A DNA stretch of 64,000 nucleotides from CALKZN01 sp050633585 (GCA_050633585.1 JBOEGT010000025.1:1-64000), one strand, 5' to 3'. Counted from the stretch's first letter, positions 50,312-59,903 are shown. Notes: generated from the letters alone by a model not told the origin. Numbers and translations are program-made.

Positions 50312-52369
50312 TTACGCCTTGATCTGATTTTCTGGAGTCACATCAATGCCACTTTCGCGAAGCGATTCGAAGTGTTCTCCTTCAATCTCTTCAACTTGTT
50401 TGACGGGCACGTAGTAGTCTTTGCTACGTACAAATGTATAGGCGATATAACTCGCAAACATGCCAAAGAATCCAAGTGCAGCCATCCACCATATATGCCA
50501 AACCATGGCGAAACCAAAGACAAAAGAGAAGCCTGCAATGACAATGCCAGCCCACGTGTTTTTTGGCATATGAATTTCTTTATAAGAAGTTGGCTCAATA
50601 AAAGCGGTGCCTTCTTCTTTCATATCGTGCCATGGATCACGGTCGTTGATCGTCGGTACTTTAGCAAAATTATAAAATGGCGGTGGAGAAGAGGTCGCCC
50701 ATTCTAATGTGCGGCCACCCCATGGATCACCTGTCACGTCAGGGTTTTTCTTGCGGTCACGGATACTTGCGAAAATTTGGTAAAGTTGTACGCAAATACC
50801 CAATAAAACGATCAGTGCGCCAATACCCGCAACAAGTAGCCAGTTGTTCCAAACGGGGTTGTCATAGTAATTCAAGCGACGAGTCATGCCCATGAACCCT
50901 AAGACGTATAATGGGATAAACGCTGTACAAAAACCGACTGTCCAAAGCCCACAAGCCCATTTGCCTAAGGTTTCATTGAGTTTAAAGCCAGTCGCTTTAG
51001 GGAACCAATATGTGAGGCCAGCAAAATAACCAAACAACACACCGCAAACAATGACGTTATGAAAGTGTGCCACCAAGAATAAGGTGTTATGGAGTACAAA
51101 GTCTGCCGCCGGAATGGCTAGCATCACACCCGTTAATCCTCCAAAGACGAAGGTGATCATAAAGGAAATCGTCCACCACATTGGTGATGTCATTTCAACC
51201 TTGCCTCCCCACATTGTAAATAGCCAGTTAAAGAACTTTACACCAGTTGGAATGGAGATAATCATTGTCGCAATGCCAAAAAAGGCATTCACACTAGCGC
51301 CTGCGCCCATGGTGAAGAAGTGATGCAACCATACGATAAATGACAAGAACATGATGCAGCATGTCGCATACACCAATGATGTGTAGCCAAATAAGCGTTT
51401 ACGGCTAAATGTGGCCGTTACTTCTGAAAAGATACCAAATGCAGGCAAAATGAGAATATACACTTCAGGGTGTCCCCATGCCCAGATAAGGTTGACATAC
51501 ATCATTTGGTTTCCACCCATGTCATTGGTGAAAAAATGGGTGCCAAAGTAACGGTCAATGGTTAATAAGGTGATTGTGACCGTTAAAATTGGGAATGCCA
51601 GAATAATCAGCACATTTGAACAAAGTGACGTCCAGGTGAATACAGGCATTTTCATCAATGTCATGCCTGGTGCACGCATGCGTATGATAGTGACAAAAAA
51701 GTTAACACCAGAGAGTAATGTACCGATGCCTGAGATCTGTAAAGACCATAACCAATAATCAACGCCAACCCATGGGCTGTATTCAATCCCTGAAAGAGGA
51801 GGGTATGCCAACCAACCTGTCGCTGCGAATTCTCCGACAAAAAGTGACGCATTAACGAGCATTGCGCCTACAACGAATAACCAGAAGCTTAGTGAGTTAA
51901 GGAAGGGGAATGCCACATCACGCGCGCCAATTTGTAAGGGGACGACAATGTTCATCAGGCCAACCATAAATGGCATTGCCACGAAGAAGATCATGATCAC
52001 GCCATGTGCGGTAAAGATTTGGTCGTAGTGTTCAGGGGGTAAATAGCCCACACCAGAGGTGTCAGAGACGGCCAAGGCTTGCTGTGAACGCATTAATAAG
52101 GCGTCTGAAAACCCTCGAATGAGCATGATGATAGAGGCGATGATATACATGATGCCGATCTTTTTGTGATCGACCGATGTGAGCCACTCATCCCATAAAT
52201 ACTTGAGTTTTCCCCAGTATAAAATAGCGCCGATTACTCCGATAGCTACCATCGTAGCCGTCAAGAATGTGGTCAAAATAATTGGATCATGGAATGGAAT
52301 GGAATCCCATGTTAATTTACCAAAAATTGGATCCGGATCAGTGACGATTGTGTGTTTACTAGCAGCCAT
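50312..52369 (-). CDS. cyoB: Cytochrome o ubiquinol oxidase subunit I
   Basis: The 685-residue chain holds the haem-copper core: WGHPEVYILILPAFG (CuB His and the cross-linked Tyr, about residues 283-297), WLHHFFTMGAG (the two further CuB His, about 333) and HFHNVIVCGVLFG (haem-binding His). About fifteen membrane segments agree with CyoB. It reduces O2 at haem o3-CuB with quinol electrons and pumps protons. Its ATG shares a base with the cyoA stop. Confidence 0.96.
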   Translation of the reverse strand: MAASKHTIVTDPDPIFGKLTWDSIPFHDPIILTTFLTATMVAIGVIGAILYWGKLKYLWDEWLTSVDHKKIGIMYIIASIIMLIRGFSDALLMRSQQALAVSDTSGVGYLPPEHYDQIFTAHGVIMIFFVAMPFMVGLMNIVVPLQIGARDVAFPFLNSLSFWLFVVGAMLVNASLFVGEFAATGWLAYPPLSGIEYSPWVGVDYWLWSLQISGIGTLLSGVNFFVTIIRMRAPGMTLMKMPVFTWTSLCSNVLIILAFPILTVTITLLTIDRYFGTHFFTNDMGGNQMMYVNLIWAWGHPEVYILILPAFGIFSEVTATFSRKRLFGYTSLVYATCCIMFLSFIVWLHHFFTMGAGASVNAFFGIATMIISIPTGVKFFNWLFTMWGGKVEMTSPMWWTISFMITFVFGGLTGVMLAIPAADFVLHNTLFLVAHFHNVIVCGVLFGYFAGLTYWFPKATGFKLNETLGKWACGLWTVGFCTAFIPLYVLGFMGMTRRLNYYDNPVWNNWLLVAGIGALIVLLGICVQLYQIFASIRDRKKNPDVTGDPWGGRTLEWATSSPPPFYNFAKVPTINDRDPWHDMKEEGTAFIEPTSYKEIHMPKNTWAGIVIAGFSFVFGFAMVWHIWWMAALGFFGMFASYIAYTFVRSKDYYVPVKQVEEIEGEHFESLRESGIDVTPENQIKA

Positions 52370-53319
52370 TAGTGATGTGCTCCCGTGTCTTTAACAACTT
52401 TTTGGATTGCGAATGGGTTCGAGTAGTTATCTGTTTTCGTACCTTGCTGGCCCGTGTATTTTTCAACGAGATAATTGAATGTCAGAGGGCTTGCTGAGCC
52501 AAAATGCTCTACGGGATGATCTTTTGTTTTCTTCGAAAGTTCGTTGAACCTTTCAGGGGTTAGTGTGTCAGTTGATTGTTTGACTTTACCCACCCAGGTG
52601 TTGAAATCAGTTTCATTGACAACGTGAGTTTTAAATTTCATTCCTGAAAAACCAAAACCACTATAGTTCGCCGAATAGCCACGATAAACACCAATTTCCT
52701 CACCGATTAAGTGCAATTGGTTTTCCATTCCTGCCATCGCATAGATCATTGAGCCTAATGATGGTATTGAGAAAGAGTTCATGACCGTGTCGGAAGTGAT
52801 TAAAAATTCAACCGGAGTATCTACTGGAATGGTGAGCTCATTGACGGTAGCAATTTCTTCTTCGGGGTAAATGAAAAGCCACTTCCAATCTAACGCGACA
52901 ACGTGAATCCTCATGGTTTCTTTTTGCGATTCAATTGGCTTGCGAGGGTCAAGAGAGAAAGAGGTTTGGTAGGTAATGATCCCTAGCCAAATAATGATGA
53001 TTAATGGCAGTGTCCACACCCAAAATTCAATTTTGTTAGAATGTTCCCAATTAGGTGTATATTTTGCTTTCTCGGTATCTTTTCGTGATGCGCGATAACG
53101 AATGGGAAACCAAATTGTCATGACAACAACGGGTGCTACCACTAACATCATGATCCAAAATGATAATGAAATTAAGTAAGCTTGTTGTTCTGCTATTTCA
53201 CCTTTAGGTTGAAATAAGAGAAACTCTTCTAAATTACAACCACCCAGTAGCGGAAGCACTAATGCGAGAGCAATAAGGCCACTCGTCTTTGTCAGTAGTT
53301 TATGTGTGAAACGTTTCAC
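52369..53319 (-). CDS. cyoA: Cytochrome o ubiquinol oxidase subunit II (lipoprotein)
   Basis: The N-terminus has a lipobox LLGGC (about residues 24-28), two membrane helices (about 44-68 and 95-117), and a periplasmic cupredoxin-like domain. The CuA cysteine ligands found in cytochrome c oxidases are missing, which marks it as a quinol oxidase. VALDWKWLFIYPEE (about 141-154) is a family signature. It is the first gene of the cyoABCD-SCO-MFS operon; no heme-O synthase (cyoE) is linked. Confidence 0.95.
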   Translation of the reverse strand: MKRFTHKLLTKTSGLIALALVLPLLGGCNLEEFLLFQPKGEIAEQQAYLISLSFWIMMLVVAPVVVMTIWFPIRYRASRKDTEKAKYTPNWEHSNKIEFWVWTLPLIIIIWLGIITYQTSFSLDPRKPIESQKETMRIHVVALDWKWLFIYPEEEIATVNELTIPVDTPVEFLITSDTVMNSFSIPSLGSMIYAMAGMENQLHLIGEEIGVYRGYSANYSGFGFSGMKFKTHVVNETDFNTWVGKVKQSTDTLTPERFNELSKKTKDHPVEHFGSASPLTFNYLVEKYTGQQGTKTDNYSNPFAIQKVVKDTGAHH

Positions 53320-53364
53320 TTGTCTGCCTCGTGAGGGTTAACACTATATGTAAAAATATTAACG

Positions 53365-53382
53365 TTACTGAATTTTCAGTAA
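53365..53382. promoter_or_regulatory. Palindromic operator-like site upstream of cyoA
   Basis: TTACTGAA and TTCAGTAA form a perfect inverted repeat with a 2-nt centre, 45 bp before the cyoA start codon on the other strand. This is typical in size for a dimeric regulator. The cognate regulator cannot be named from sequence. Confidence 0.5.
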
Positions 53383-53426
53383 TTTCTGAAATTATAGTTA
53401 ATAATGAAAAAACTGCAAATAGATTT

Positions 53427-53535
53427 ATCACTAAAACTATTTATTTTTAATCTTTCTGGGTGCTTGAAGGCAATAGCCTTCACATGATTTCTTCACTAAA
53501 TTCTGACAAAGGATACGTACTATAGTTTTAGTGAT
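53427..53535. repeat. 109-bp element with 14-bp perfect terminal inverted repeats and an inner hairpin
   Basis: ATCACTAAAACTAT at 53427-53440 is exactly inverted at 53522-53535. Between them TGAAGGC/GCCTTCA forms a 7-bp hairpin at 53465-53482. No target-site duplication is evident. It may be a small non-autonomous repeat or a structured leader upstream of the lipoprotein gene at 53558. Confidence 0.5.
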
Positions 53536-53557
53536 CACAATGTTTTCAATCCTTTTT

Positions 53558-54454
53558 ATGAAAAAAACGTTATTGAATATTTTTTCTTTGTTAAGAAAAT
53601 CATGCCTTTTAGTGTCCTTTTCCTTGATAAGCGCATGTGCCAAACCGCTACTATTACCGTCAGATATACGTGAAGGTGAGGTTGGTGTTGATGGTCAGCA
53701 ATTATTTAATGAGACTTTTATTGCTCACGGAGGGCTTTATTTTGAGAGTGTCAGTGATATTAATATTAGCATTCAGGGTAATTGGAGTTTTTGGGCGCCA
53801 AGGATTCAGCCTGATGTTGCTGATAGGCATTTCCGCGTTTCTTCTCAAGAGAGGTATTTACCACATTCAGGTATTTATACGTCTTATTACACTGGGCCAG
53901 CAGGAAATAAAAAAGTGGTGAGGACACCTGAGTCGATTGATATTTATTACAATGATGAAAAAAGTACTCAAGCGAATTTAATTCAAGCCAGTGCGATGAC
54001 GGCGGATGCTTTTTTGTTGTTTTCGCTGGGACCTCTGTATTTATCGACATTGGAAACAGAGTTTCAACGCCTGACAGATGTTGTTTACAAGGGGCAACAT
54101 TTTCTAAGAGTGTATAGCAAAATAAAACCAGGTCTTGGTTACGCAGAATATGATGAAGTGGTACTGTGGATTCATCCAGCGACTAAATTGACCTATCGTG
54201 TTGATGTGACGCTAAAAGGCTATCCTCCTACCGAGGGTGCGCATGTTGACGTGTTTTATTTGGATTACGTGAAGCTTGATCAATTGACGATTCCTGTTCA
54301 TGTTATTGAGAATGTGGTCGCACCTTTTCATTTGAAAGCGCATGAGTGGCATGTCACTGGGGCTGATGTCAATCGAGGGTTGATATTTGATGATATCAAA
54401 GGAAAAGGGTGGTCGGATAAGGCTGCAGTTCCAGCTAAGCCATTTTTAAATTAA
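53558..54454 (+). CDS. Lipoprotein of unknown function
   Basis: ATG 53558 gives MKKTLLNIFSLLRKSCLLV and a lipobox SLISAC (about residues 22-27), a good lipoprotein signal; longer in-frame starts at GTG 53531 and ATG 53540 are less likely, though none has a clear ribosome-binding site. The mature part (about 270 residues) is beta-rich with many Tyr and Trp and repeated strand-like segments (DEVVLWIHPATKLTYRVDVT at about 201-220), recalling outer-membrane-anchored beta-sandwich or LolA-like folds. No enzymatic motif is seen. It is divergent from the cyo operon. Confidence 0.6.
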   Translation: MKKTLLNIFSLLRKSCLLVSFSLISACAKPLLLPSDIREGEVGVDGQQLFNETFIAHGGLYFESVSDINISIQGNWSFWAPRIQPDVADRHFRVSSQERYLPHSGIYTSYYTGPAGNKKVVRTPESIDIYYNDEKSTQANLIQASAMTADAFLLFSLGPLYLSTLETEFQRLTDVVYKGQHFLRVYSKIKPGLGYAEYDEVVLWIHPATKLTYRVDVTLKGYPPTEGAHVDVFYLDYVKLDQLTIPVHVIENVVAPFHLKAHEWHVTGADVNRGLIFDDIKGKGWSDKAAVPAKPFLN

Positions 54455-54471
54455 CGGCTATGGGCATGGTT

Positions 54472-55386
54472 TTATTGTTTAAGATGAAGAGTCTCTATGC
54501 CTGCTAGGATCGATTCAGCAATATAGAGGCGTGACATCGCTCCGCCATAGGTATTCGTTTTGTTTAATTGTACTGTGCAGGGGGGAGTATTTGGTATTGC
54601 TTTGGCTAGGTCGTTATCCGTGTCGTTGTTGATGAAGAATACGCAACCATCTTGAGAAAAAAGGTCTTTGAATGAAGACGAGTGTGTGCCAAATTTTGTC
54701 GCTTTTTGGGATAAATGAGAGCTAAAGCCCAATTGCTTACTAACGGCAAAAGGCATTGAATTTTCTAAGAAAACCCAAGGCTTGTCTTTTTGAATAGATG
54801 CAATGGTTAATTGTGGAAGATTACTGTCGAAAAATGTGTCGATATTTTTTTTAATCTTATGAAGCTTTTCATCTCGATTATTGAGTTTTTGTTGAGCATA
54901 AGCCGTTTTTTTAAAAAGTTTGGCCAGTATCAAGAAACGTTCATCAGCCTTTTCATCATTTTGATAACGACGACTAAAATTGTTGAAGTACATCACGGGA
55001 GCGATATTTGCCAAAGGTCTTAATAAGTCTCTTTGAGAATATCCAATTAATATTAAGTCTGGATTCGATTCCCTTAATGCGGTTAAGTCTGGTGCAAATC
55101 GAGAGCCTAAATCAATAATTTGATCGTCGACGTTCGGAAGAGTTGTTTGCGGAGAGGTGGCTTTAAAACCTTGGAAGTCAGCGATAGCAACAGGAGAAAC
55201 ATTTAATTCAAGAAGCTGTTCAGTGAGCGTCCAATTGATGACGGCGATGCGTTTAGGAGGAGCCTTAAACACCCATTTGCCGTGAGAATCTCTAATGTGG
55301 ATTTCTTCAGTTTGTCCGTTAGTGTCAGTGGCTATAACGTTGGCGTAACTGATAATGAAGAAAAGCCCGATGATTGCGCGTTTCAT
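54472..55386 (-). CDS. Periplasmic binding protein, siderophore/FecB-FhuD type
   Basis: A signal peptide (residues 1-19) is followed by PPKRIAVINWTLTEQLLELN (about 41-60) and NPDLILIGYSQRDLL (about 106-120), the binding-fold pattern of Fe-siderophore substrate-binding proteins. No lipobox is evident, so the protein should be soluble. It overlaps the regulator gene by 4 bp, and no permease or ATPase genes lie nearby, so it may be an orphan that works with a transporter elsewhere. Ligand is inferred; cobalamin-type ligands are possible too. Confidence 0.75.
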   Translation of the reverse strand: MKRAIIGLFFIISYANVIATDTNGQTEEIHIRDSHGKWVFKAPPKRIAVINWTLTEQLLELNVSPVAIADFQGFKATSPQTTLPNVDDQIIDLGSRFAPDLTALRESNPDLILIGYSQRDLLRPLANIAPVMYFNNFSRRYQNDEKADERFLILAKLFKKTAYAQQKLNNRDEKLHKIKKNIDTFFDSNLPQLTIASIQKDKPWVFLENSMPFAVSKQLGFSSHLSQKATKFGTHSSSFKDLFSQDGCVFFINNDTDNDLAKAIPNTPPCTVQLNKTNTYGGAMSRLYIAESILAGIETLHLKQ

Positions 55387-55937
55387 TTATCTGATTTTTT
55401 GCCAGTTAGTTGATCTTTCATACTCACGAGTTTTGTCACACTGGAACCTAGTTTCATAAGCTGCACTAAACTTTTATTGTTGAGTTTTTGCAACTCATCA
55501 GCCCAATTAGTGAGGTTGTCAATCATGTCGTGGATCTCTAACATTTTTGTGTGTGCATAGTGACCTTGTTCAGAGACGGGGTCATTCATCATTTCAGCAC
55601 GGAGCATGGTCATTGTAGGTTCTAATTCTCTTTTGCGGCGTTCTTCAAAAATGATACGGGCAACTTCCCATATATCATCAGGCGTTTCATAATATTCTTT
55701 CCGATCACCAGGGAAATGTACCGGCTTAATTAATCGCCATGATTGAAGTTCTTTTAATCCCATGCTGACATTGGATCTTGAGATGCTTAATGCGTCAACT
55801 AGGTCGTCCGCATTCATCGGGTTTTCAATGATCATTAGCAAGGCATAGATTTGCCCAACAGTTCTGGTCATTCCCCAACGGCTACCCATTTCTCCGAAGT
55901 GAGAAACAAATGCTTCAATTTTAGGTGTCATTTTCAT
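55383..55937 (-). CDS. GbsR/MarR-family transcriptional regulator
   Basis: The start at 55937 (MKMTPKIEAFVSHFGEMG) is chosen; 55976 and 55931 are also in frame and all lack a strong ribosome-binding site. ALMMIIEN-like and DDLVDALSISRSNVSMGLKE (in the middle) give the winged helix-turn-helix of the GbsR/MarR group, with a helical C-terminal half. It precedes and overlaps the binding-protein gene, so it may regulate it. Ligand unknown. Confidence 0.82.
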   Translation of the reverse strand: MKMTPKIEAFVSHFGEMGSRWGMTRTVGQIYALLMIIENPMNADDLVDALSISRSNVSMGLKELQSWRLIKPVHFPGDRKEYYETPDDIWEVARIIFEERRKRELEPTMTMLRAEMMNDPVSEQGHYAHTKMLEIHDMIDNLTNWADELQKLNNKSLVQLMKLGSSVTKLVSMKDQLTGKKSDK

Positions 55938-56634
55938 TGTTTTATGGGGGTATCTAGTGGTGATTTTGCGGTCCACTGAACCTACAAGATTTTTTTATGT
56001 AGCGCAAGCATTGAAATGCTTAAGATTTGTTGTTTTGGTTTGCTGCTTGTTGCGCTGTCTAATGAGTCAGTTAAAGGTGTCATTTTAAGGTAATAACGTC
56101 GGATGTTTTGCGAGAACGGTAGCTAAAGATTTAATTTTTAGAGAAGTTTTTTACTCTATATCATTGATATATTGAGTTTTTTGTCAGGAAAAGCCTCGTT
56201 AATTCACATTTCATTGCGGATATATGATTTTATTTATTTTTAGTTTTTTTTTGAATGATTGATTTTTTTAATACGATTTTAATGCTCTTTTTGAGGGTGT
56301 TTAAGACTAAATTTAAAAAGACAGAATGCCGTCAAATAACATGTGCATGGGCCTTTAGGCTGAAATAGGTGGTGAAGCGAATGGCTCAAGATTATTTGAA
56401 ATTTCACATTTGTTTTATGGATAAAAGTTTACAATTATGGTCCTAAAATTTACAAGTATTAAAAAACATTTATTAAATTTTTTAATTACGTGTTATTTTA
56501 TTTCGCAGATGTGATAAATTTTGTTGAGTAAAATCATAGCCCTTCGTGGATGTATTGGGGTTTATTAAATTTTAGCCGTCTAAATACTTGAATTTTAGAT
56601 TCCTTGAAACGGAAGACATTGTTAATAAATTGTT
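55938..56634. other. Intergenic region without recognised genes (697 bp)
   Basis: This AT-rich stretch separates the regulator and peroxidase genes. Both strands carry many stops and no ribosome-binding site with a convincing frame. It must hold the two divergent promoters, but no clear -35/-10 pair or operator palindrome was found. Confidence 0.6.
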
Positions 56635-57600
56635 ATGCTTAAAAAAAATAGTTTTGCCCCATTACTATGCTTGAGTGCGTCCATCATTTTTAGTTCAATG
56701 GCAATATCTCAACAAAGCGAACCCATTGAGCCGATTCCGGTTCAATTGGATGTTGATGAAAGGAAGGTAGCCCTTGGCCGTAAATTGTTTTTTGATAAAC
56801 GATTATCGGATGATAATTCAACATCTTGTGATAGTTGTCATGATCTAAATCAGTGGGGCGCCGAAAACAAGGCCGTTTCGAATGGTATCAGTCAACTGCA
56901 AGGTACGCGAAATTCTCCCACTCTTTATAATTCAGCACTGAACTTTAGACAGTTATGGGACGGAAGGGCGAATGATTTGGCGCATCAAGTTCAAGGTGTC
57001 GTGTTAAGCCCTGTCGTTATGGGGATGAAATCATGGGAAGACGCGATTAAGAAATTAGAAGCTGATGATTTTTATGCAAAAGAGTCATTAGATATTTATG
57101 GTAAAAAATTAGATAAACTGGTTGTGTCTGACGCAATCGCTGAATTCGAAAAAACATTACTCACACCTAATTCAGCATTCGATCGTTATTTGAAAGGTGA
57201 TCAAACAGCGATTACTGCTGAACAAAAAACAGGCTATGAACTATTTAAAGCTTACGGTTGTTCTTCTTGTCACCAAGGAGCAAATGTTGGCGGGAATATG
57301 TTTCAAAAATTTGGTGTATTGGATGATATTAGTTTGCAAAACGGAACTTTGAGCAATGATTTGGGTCGTTTTAACGTGACTAAAAATGAATGGGATAAGC
57401 GAGTGTTTAAAGTGCCTAGTTTAAGGCTTGCGACGAAAACCCCACCATATTTTCATGATGGCTCGGTTAAAACGATTGAAGATGCTGTGGATATCATGAT
57501 CAAGTATCAACTTGGTCGGGGTGTGCCACAAGAGCATAGAGATGCCATTATTTCTTTTTTAGATTCTCTTGTCGGAGAGAAGGTTCAAGGGGGCCAATAA
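56635..57600 (+). CDS. ccpA: Diheme cytochrome c peroxidase
   Basis: After a signal peptide (to about residue 26) there are two CXXCH haem-binding motifs, CDSCH (about 62-66) and CSSCH (about 207-211), with NSPTLYNSALNFRQLWDGRA (about 92-111) and a C-terminal PPYFHDGSVKTIEDAV block, all standard for CcpA/MauG-type enzymes. It reduces H2O2 in the periplasm with electrons from cytochrome c or azurin. Length (321 aa) is usual. The histidine-kinase gene begins at the base after its stop. Confidence 0.93.
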   Translation: MLKKNSFAPLLCLSASIIFSSMAISQQSEPIEPIPVQLDVDERKVALGRKLFFDKRLSDDNSTSCDSCHDLNQWGAENKAVSNGISQLQGTRNSPTLYNSALNFRQLWDGRANDLAHQVQGVVLSPVVMGMKSWEDAIKKLEADDFYAKESLDIYGKKLDKLVVSDAIAEFEKTLLTPNSAFDRYLKGDQTAITAEQKTGYELFKAYGCSSCHQGANVGGNMFQKFGVLDDISLQNGTLSNDLGRFNVTKNEWDKRVFKVPSLRLATKTPPYFHDGSVKTIEDAVDIMIKYQLGRGVPQEHRDAIISFLDSLVGEKVQGGQ

Positions 57601-59406
57601 ATGAATAATAAAATTTTGTTTCCTGTAGTTATTTTAATTGCTTTGGTCGGAGGTGGTGGCTTATTGCACCTGTCCTCTAGTTTGCCAGATCAAGATAAAA
57701 TCAATAATGAAGTCAGTACTCATTTGTTAGAGATTGAAAATTTAAACTCTACATTAAACCAGCTGGTGTTAAAGAGTCGCTTAAACCTTGATGCAAATTA
57801 CGATGCCCTAGCACGGGCAACCAATGCGATCTCGGATGAAATTCGACAACTTTCGAATACCCACTTTAGTGAAGATAAAATTGCTGGCAGTTTATTAGAA
57901 GAGCGTTTTAATGAATTTAAGTCTGCGGTTGAAGTGAAAGTTGATCATATTGAGAACTTTAAATCATACAATTCCGTTTTACGTAATTCGGATCGCTACG
58001 TGCCGATAGTAGGTAAAGAGTTAGTTGAAATTTCCAATGAAAAAGGTTTGAGTGATAACGCGCAACTTTATGAAGACATTATTATTGATACGCTAATGTT
58101 CACGAAACAAAATGACACAGAAAAGGCACTTGATGTTGCGTCTTATTCTGAGAAAATTGTTGAAAGTGAAGGTGTTATGCCAGCAAATAGCCTTATTAAA
58201 TTGATAGAGTTTTCTAATCATGTTGCTACCATTGGACAATCAAAGAAGAATACTGATGGTTATCTTGAACAGGCCATGTCAGCTGTTGAAAATGTAGGCA
58301 TTCAAGACATTCAAGCTGCTTGGGGGCAAATACAAGCGAAGAATAACCAGCAGCGTGAGTTGCTTCGTTATTATTCTATTATTTATGTCTTACTCATGAT
58401 CGGCTTGATTGCGTGGTTGGTAACTAGGCTGCGTAATTCCTACAAAAATTTAGACAATGAAGTGAAATTAAAAACTGATCAAGTGAAGTCTGCCTATGAA
58501 GACTTGAGGTCATCAGAGAAACTTCTTGCACAAAGCGAAAAAATGGCGTCACTAGGGCAATTAGTTGCCGGAGTCGCACATCAGGTGAATGCACCGCTTG
58601 CTTACGCGAGCTCCAATGTAGGTGTTGTTAAATCAAAATTATCTGCATTGGTGCCTGTCTATGAAACCGTTCGCAAGCTTGGCGATGCTGTATTAAATAA
58701 AAAATACGATAGCAATACCATTCGAAGCTTGTTAAGCCAGCAAGTCAGTGCGTATTCGAAAGCGAAGACTGTCATACCAGATGATTTAGTGAGCTTGCTA
58801 AATGATTCCAGTGAAGGTTTAAGCGATATTCAAGAAACGGTCGAATCACTCACGAATTACAGTCATGTTGATTCAGCGTTGTTTGAAGATATTCGAATTG
58901 ATAAGGTTATTAAGAAAGCACTGAAAATGTGTAAAGACAACTTTGAGGAAAGAAAAATTACCTGTGAACTGAGCAATCATCCACAAATGGTGAGTGGTGT
59001 TTCTAATCAGTTAACGCAAGTGTTGATCAATGTTCTTAATAATGCCTTGGATGCTACCGATAGTTCAAATGGCGTTGTCGCTATCAAAGCCCTAACTATG
59101 GATGATTTCGTAAAAATTACAGTGACAGACAACGGACATGGAATTAATGAATCGATTCTTGGGCAAGTACTTGATCCTTTCTTTACAACCAAAGATGTCG
59201 GGGAGGGAACGGGCTTAGGCTTGTCTATATGTAACCAAATTGTGTCAGCTCATAATGGTGAAATTTCTATTGATAGTGATTTGAGCGTCGGGACCGCGAT
59301 TACGATTAAATTGCCACTTGCTCAGATTGATCAAGAGACTATTAGCAGTCCGAATGAAGGCACGGATAGTTTTGATACAAGTGATAACTTAATGCATGCT
59401 AGTTAA
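57601..59406 (+). CDS. Sensor histidine kinase with altered H-box (HQ in place of HE)
   Basis: AGGGGG upstream and a start immediately after the peroxidase stop show coupling. A first membrane helix (about 5-24), a helical periplasmic domain to about residue 258 and a second helix (about 260-280) precede a coiled linker. The dimerisation motif is VAGVAHQVNAPLAY (about 322-335), where the residue after His is usually Glu. The HATPase domain has N-box LINVLNNALDATD, G1 TDNGHGI, F-box DPFFTTK and G2 GEGTGLGLS. It probably phosphorylates the receiver at 59455. Confidence 0.88.
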   Translation: MNNKILFPVVILIALVGGGGLLHLSSSLPDQDKINNEVSTHLLEIENLNSTLNQLVLKSRLNLDANYDALARATNAISDEIRQLSNTHFSEDKIAGSLLEERFNEFKSAVEVKVDHIENFKSYNSVLRNSDRYVPIVGKELVEISNEKGLSDNAQLYEDIIIDTLMFTKQNDTEKALDVASYSEKIVESEGVMPANSLIKLIEFSNHVATIGQSKKNTDGYLEQAMSAVENVGIQDIQAAWGQIQAKNNQQRELLRYYSIIYVLLMIGLIAWLVTRLRNSYKNLDNEVKLKTDQVKSAYEDLRSSEKLLAQSEKMASLGQLVAGVAHQVNAPLAYASSNVGVVKSKLSALVPVYETVRKLGDAVLNKKYDSNTIRSLLSQQVSAYSKAKTVIPDDLVSLLNDSSEGLSDIQETVESLTNYSHVDSALFEDIRIDKVIKKALKMCKDNFEERKITCELSNHPQMVSGVSNQLTQVLINVLNNALDATDSSNGVVAIKALTMDDFVKITVTDNGHGINESILGQVLDPFFTTKDVGEGTGLGLSICNQIVSAHNGEISIDSDLSVGTAITIKLPLAQIDQETISSPNEGTDSFDTSDNLMHAS

Positions 59407-59454
59407 GCATGCATTAAGTGATGTCAGTTATTTACCGTTTGATAGATATATAAG

Positions 59455-59817
59455 ATGCTAAAGATATTAGTTGTAGACGATGATCCTAGAGTTCATCGTT
59501 CTTTATCTGCTCTGTTTGAGGGGCATGAAGTGGTTACTTGCGATACGGTCAAAGATGCTAAGTACACTATTGTAATGAACTCAATTGCGCCTTTTGATGT
59601 GATTGTCAGTGATGAGCGTATCCCTGGGGAAAAAGGACATACACTCATTAATTGGTGCATTCAAAGCGCTATTGATAGTAAATTGGTAATGTTGACAGCG
59701 GTTCCCATTGATAAAGAGTTTAGGGATAAAATAAGAGAGCCTGAAAAAGTTTTTTTCGTTTCTAAACCGTGGGATCCTCAGAAGCTATTGGATATTGTTG
59801 TTGGCGAAGACGATTAA
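59455..59817 (+). CDS. Single-domain response regulator
   Basis: The 120-residue protein is one receiver domain: VVDDD at 6-10 (acid pocket), phosphoacceptor Asp in VIVSDERIPG (about residue 52), Thr in LTAVP and Lys in VSKPWD. No output domain follows. It could be a phosphate shuttle or act by protein contact. It is 48 bp after the kinase gene and followed by a terminator. Confidence 0.9.
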   Translation: MLKILVVDDDPRVHRSLSALFEGHEVVTCDTVKDAKYTIVMNSIAPFDVIVSDERIPGEKGHTLINWCIQSAIDSKLVMLTAVPIDKEFRDKIREPEKVFFVSKPWDPQKLLDIVVGEDD

Positions 59818-59832
59818 TTTTTTAATTAGATG

Positions 59833-59878
59833 AAAAAATCCCTAACTGCTGCCTAGATAGCCGTTAGGGATTTTTTTT
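59833..59878. terminator. Rho-independent terminator after the response regulator
   Basis: ATCCCTAAC pairs with GTTAGGGAT, with an A-run before and an eight-T run after. It stops the + strand operon and possibly the convergent DoxX-like transcript. Confidence 0.9.
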
Positions 59879-59903
59879 GCATTCGCTTTTGAGAATGTCT
59901 TTG

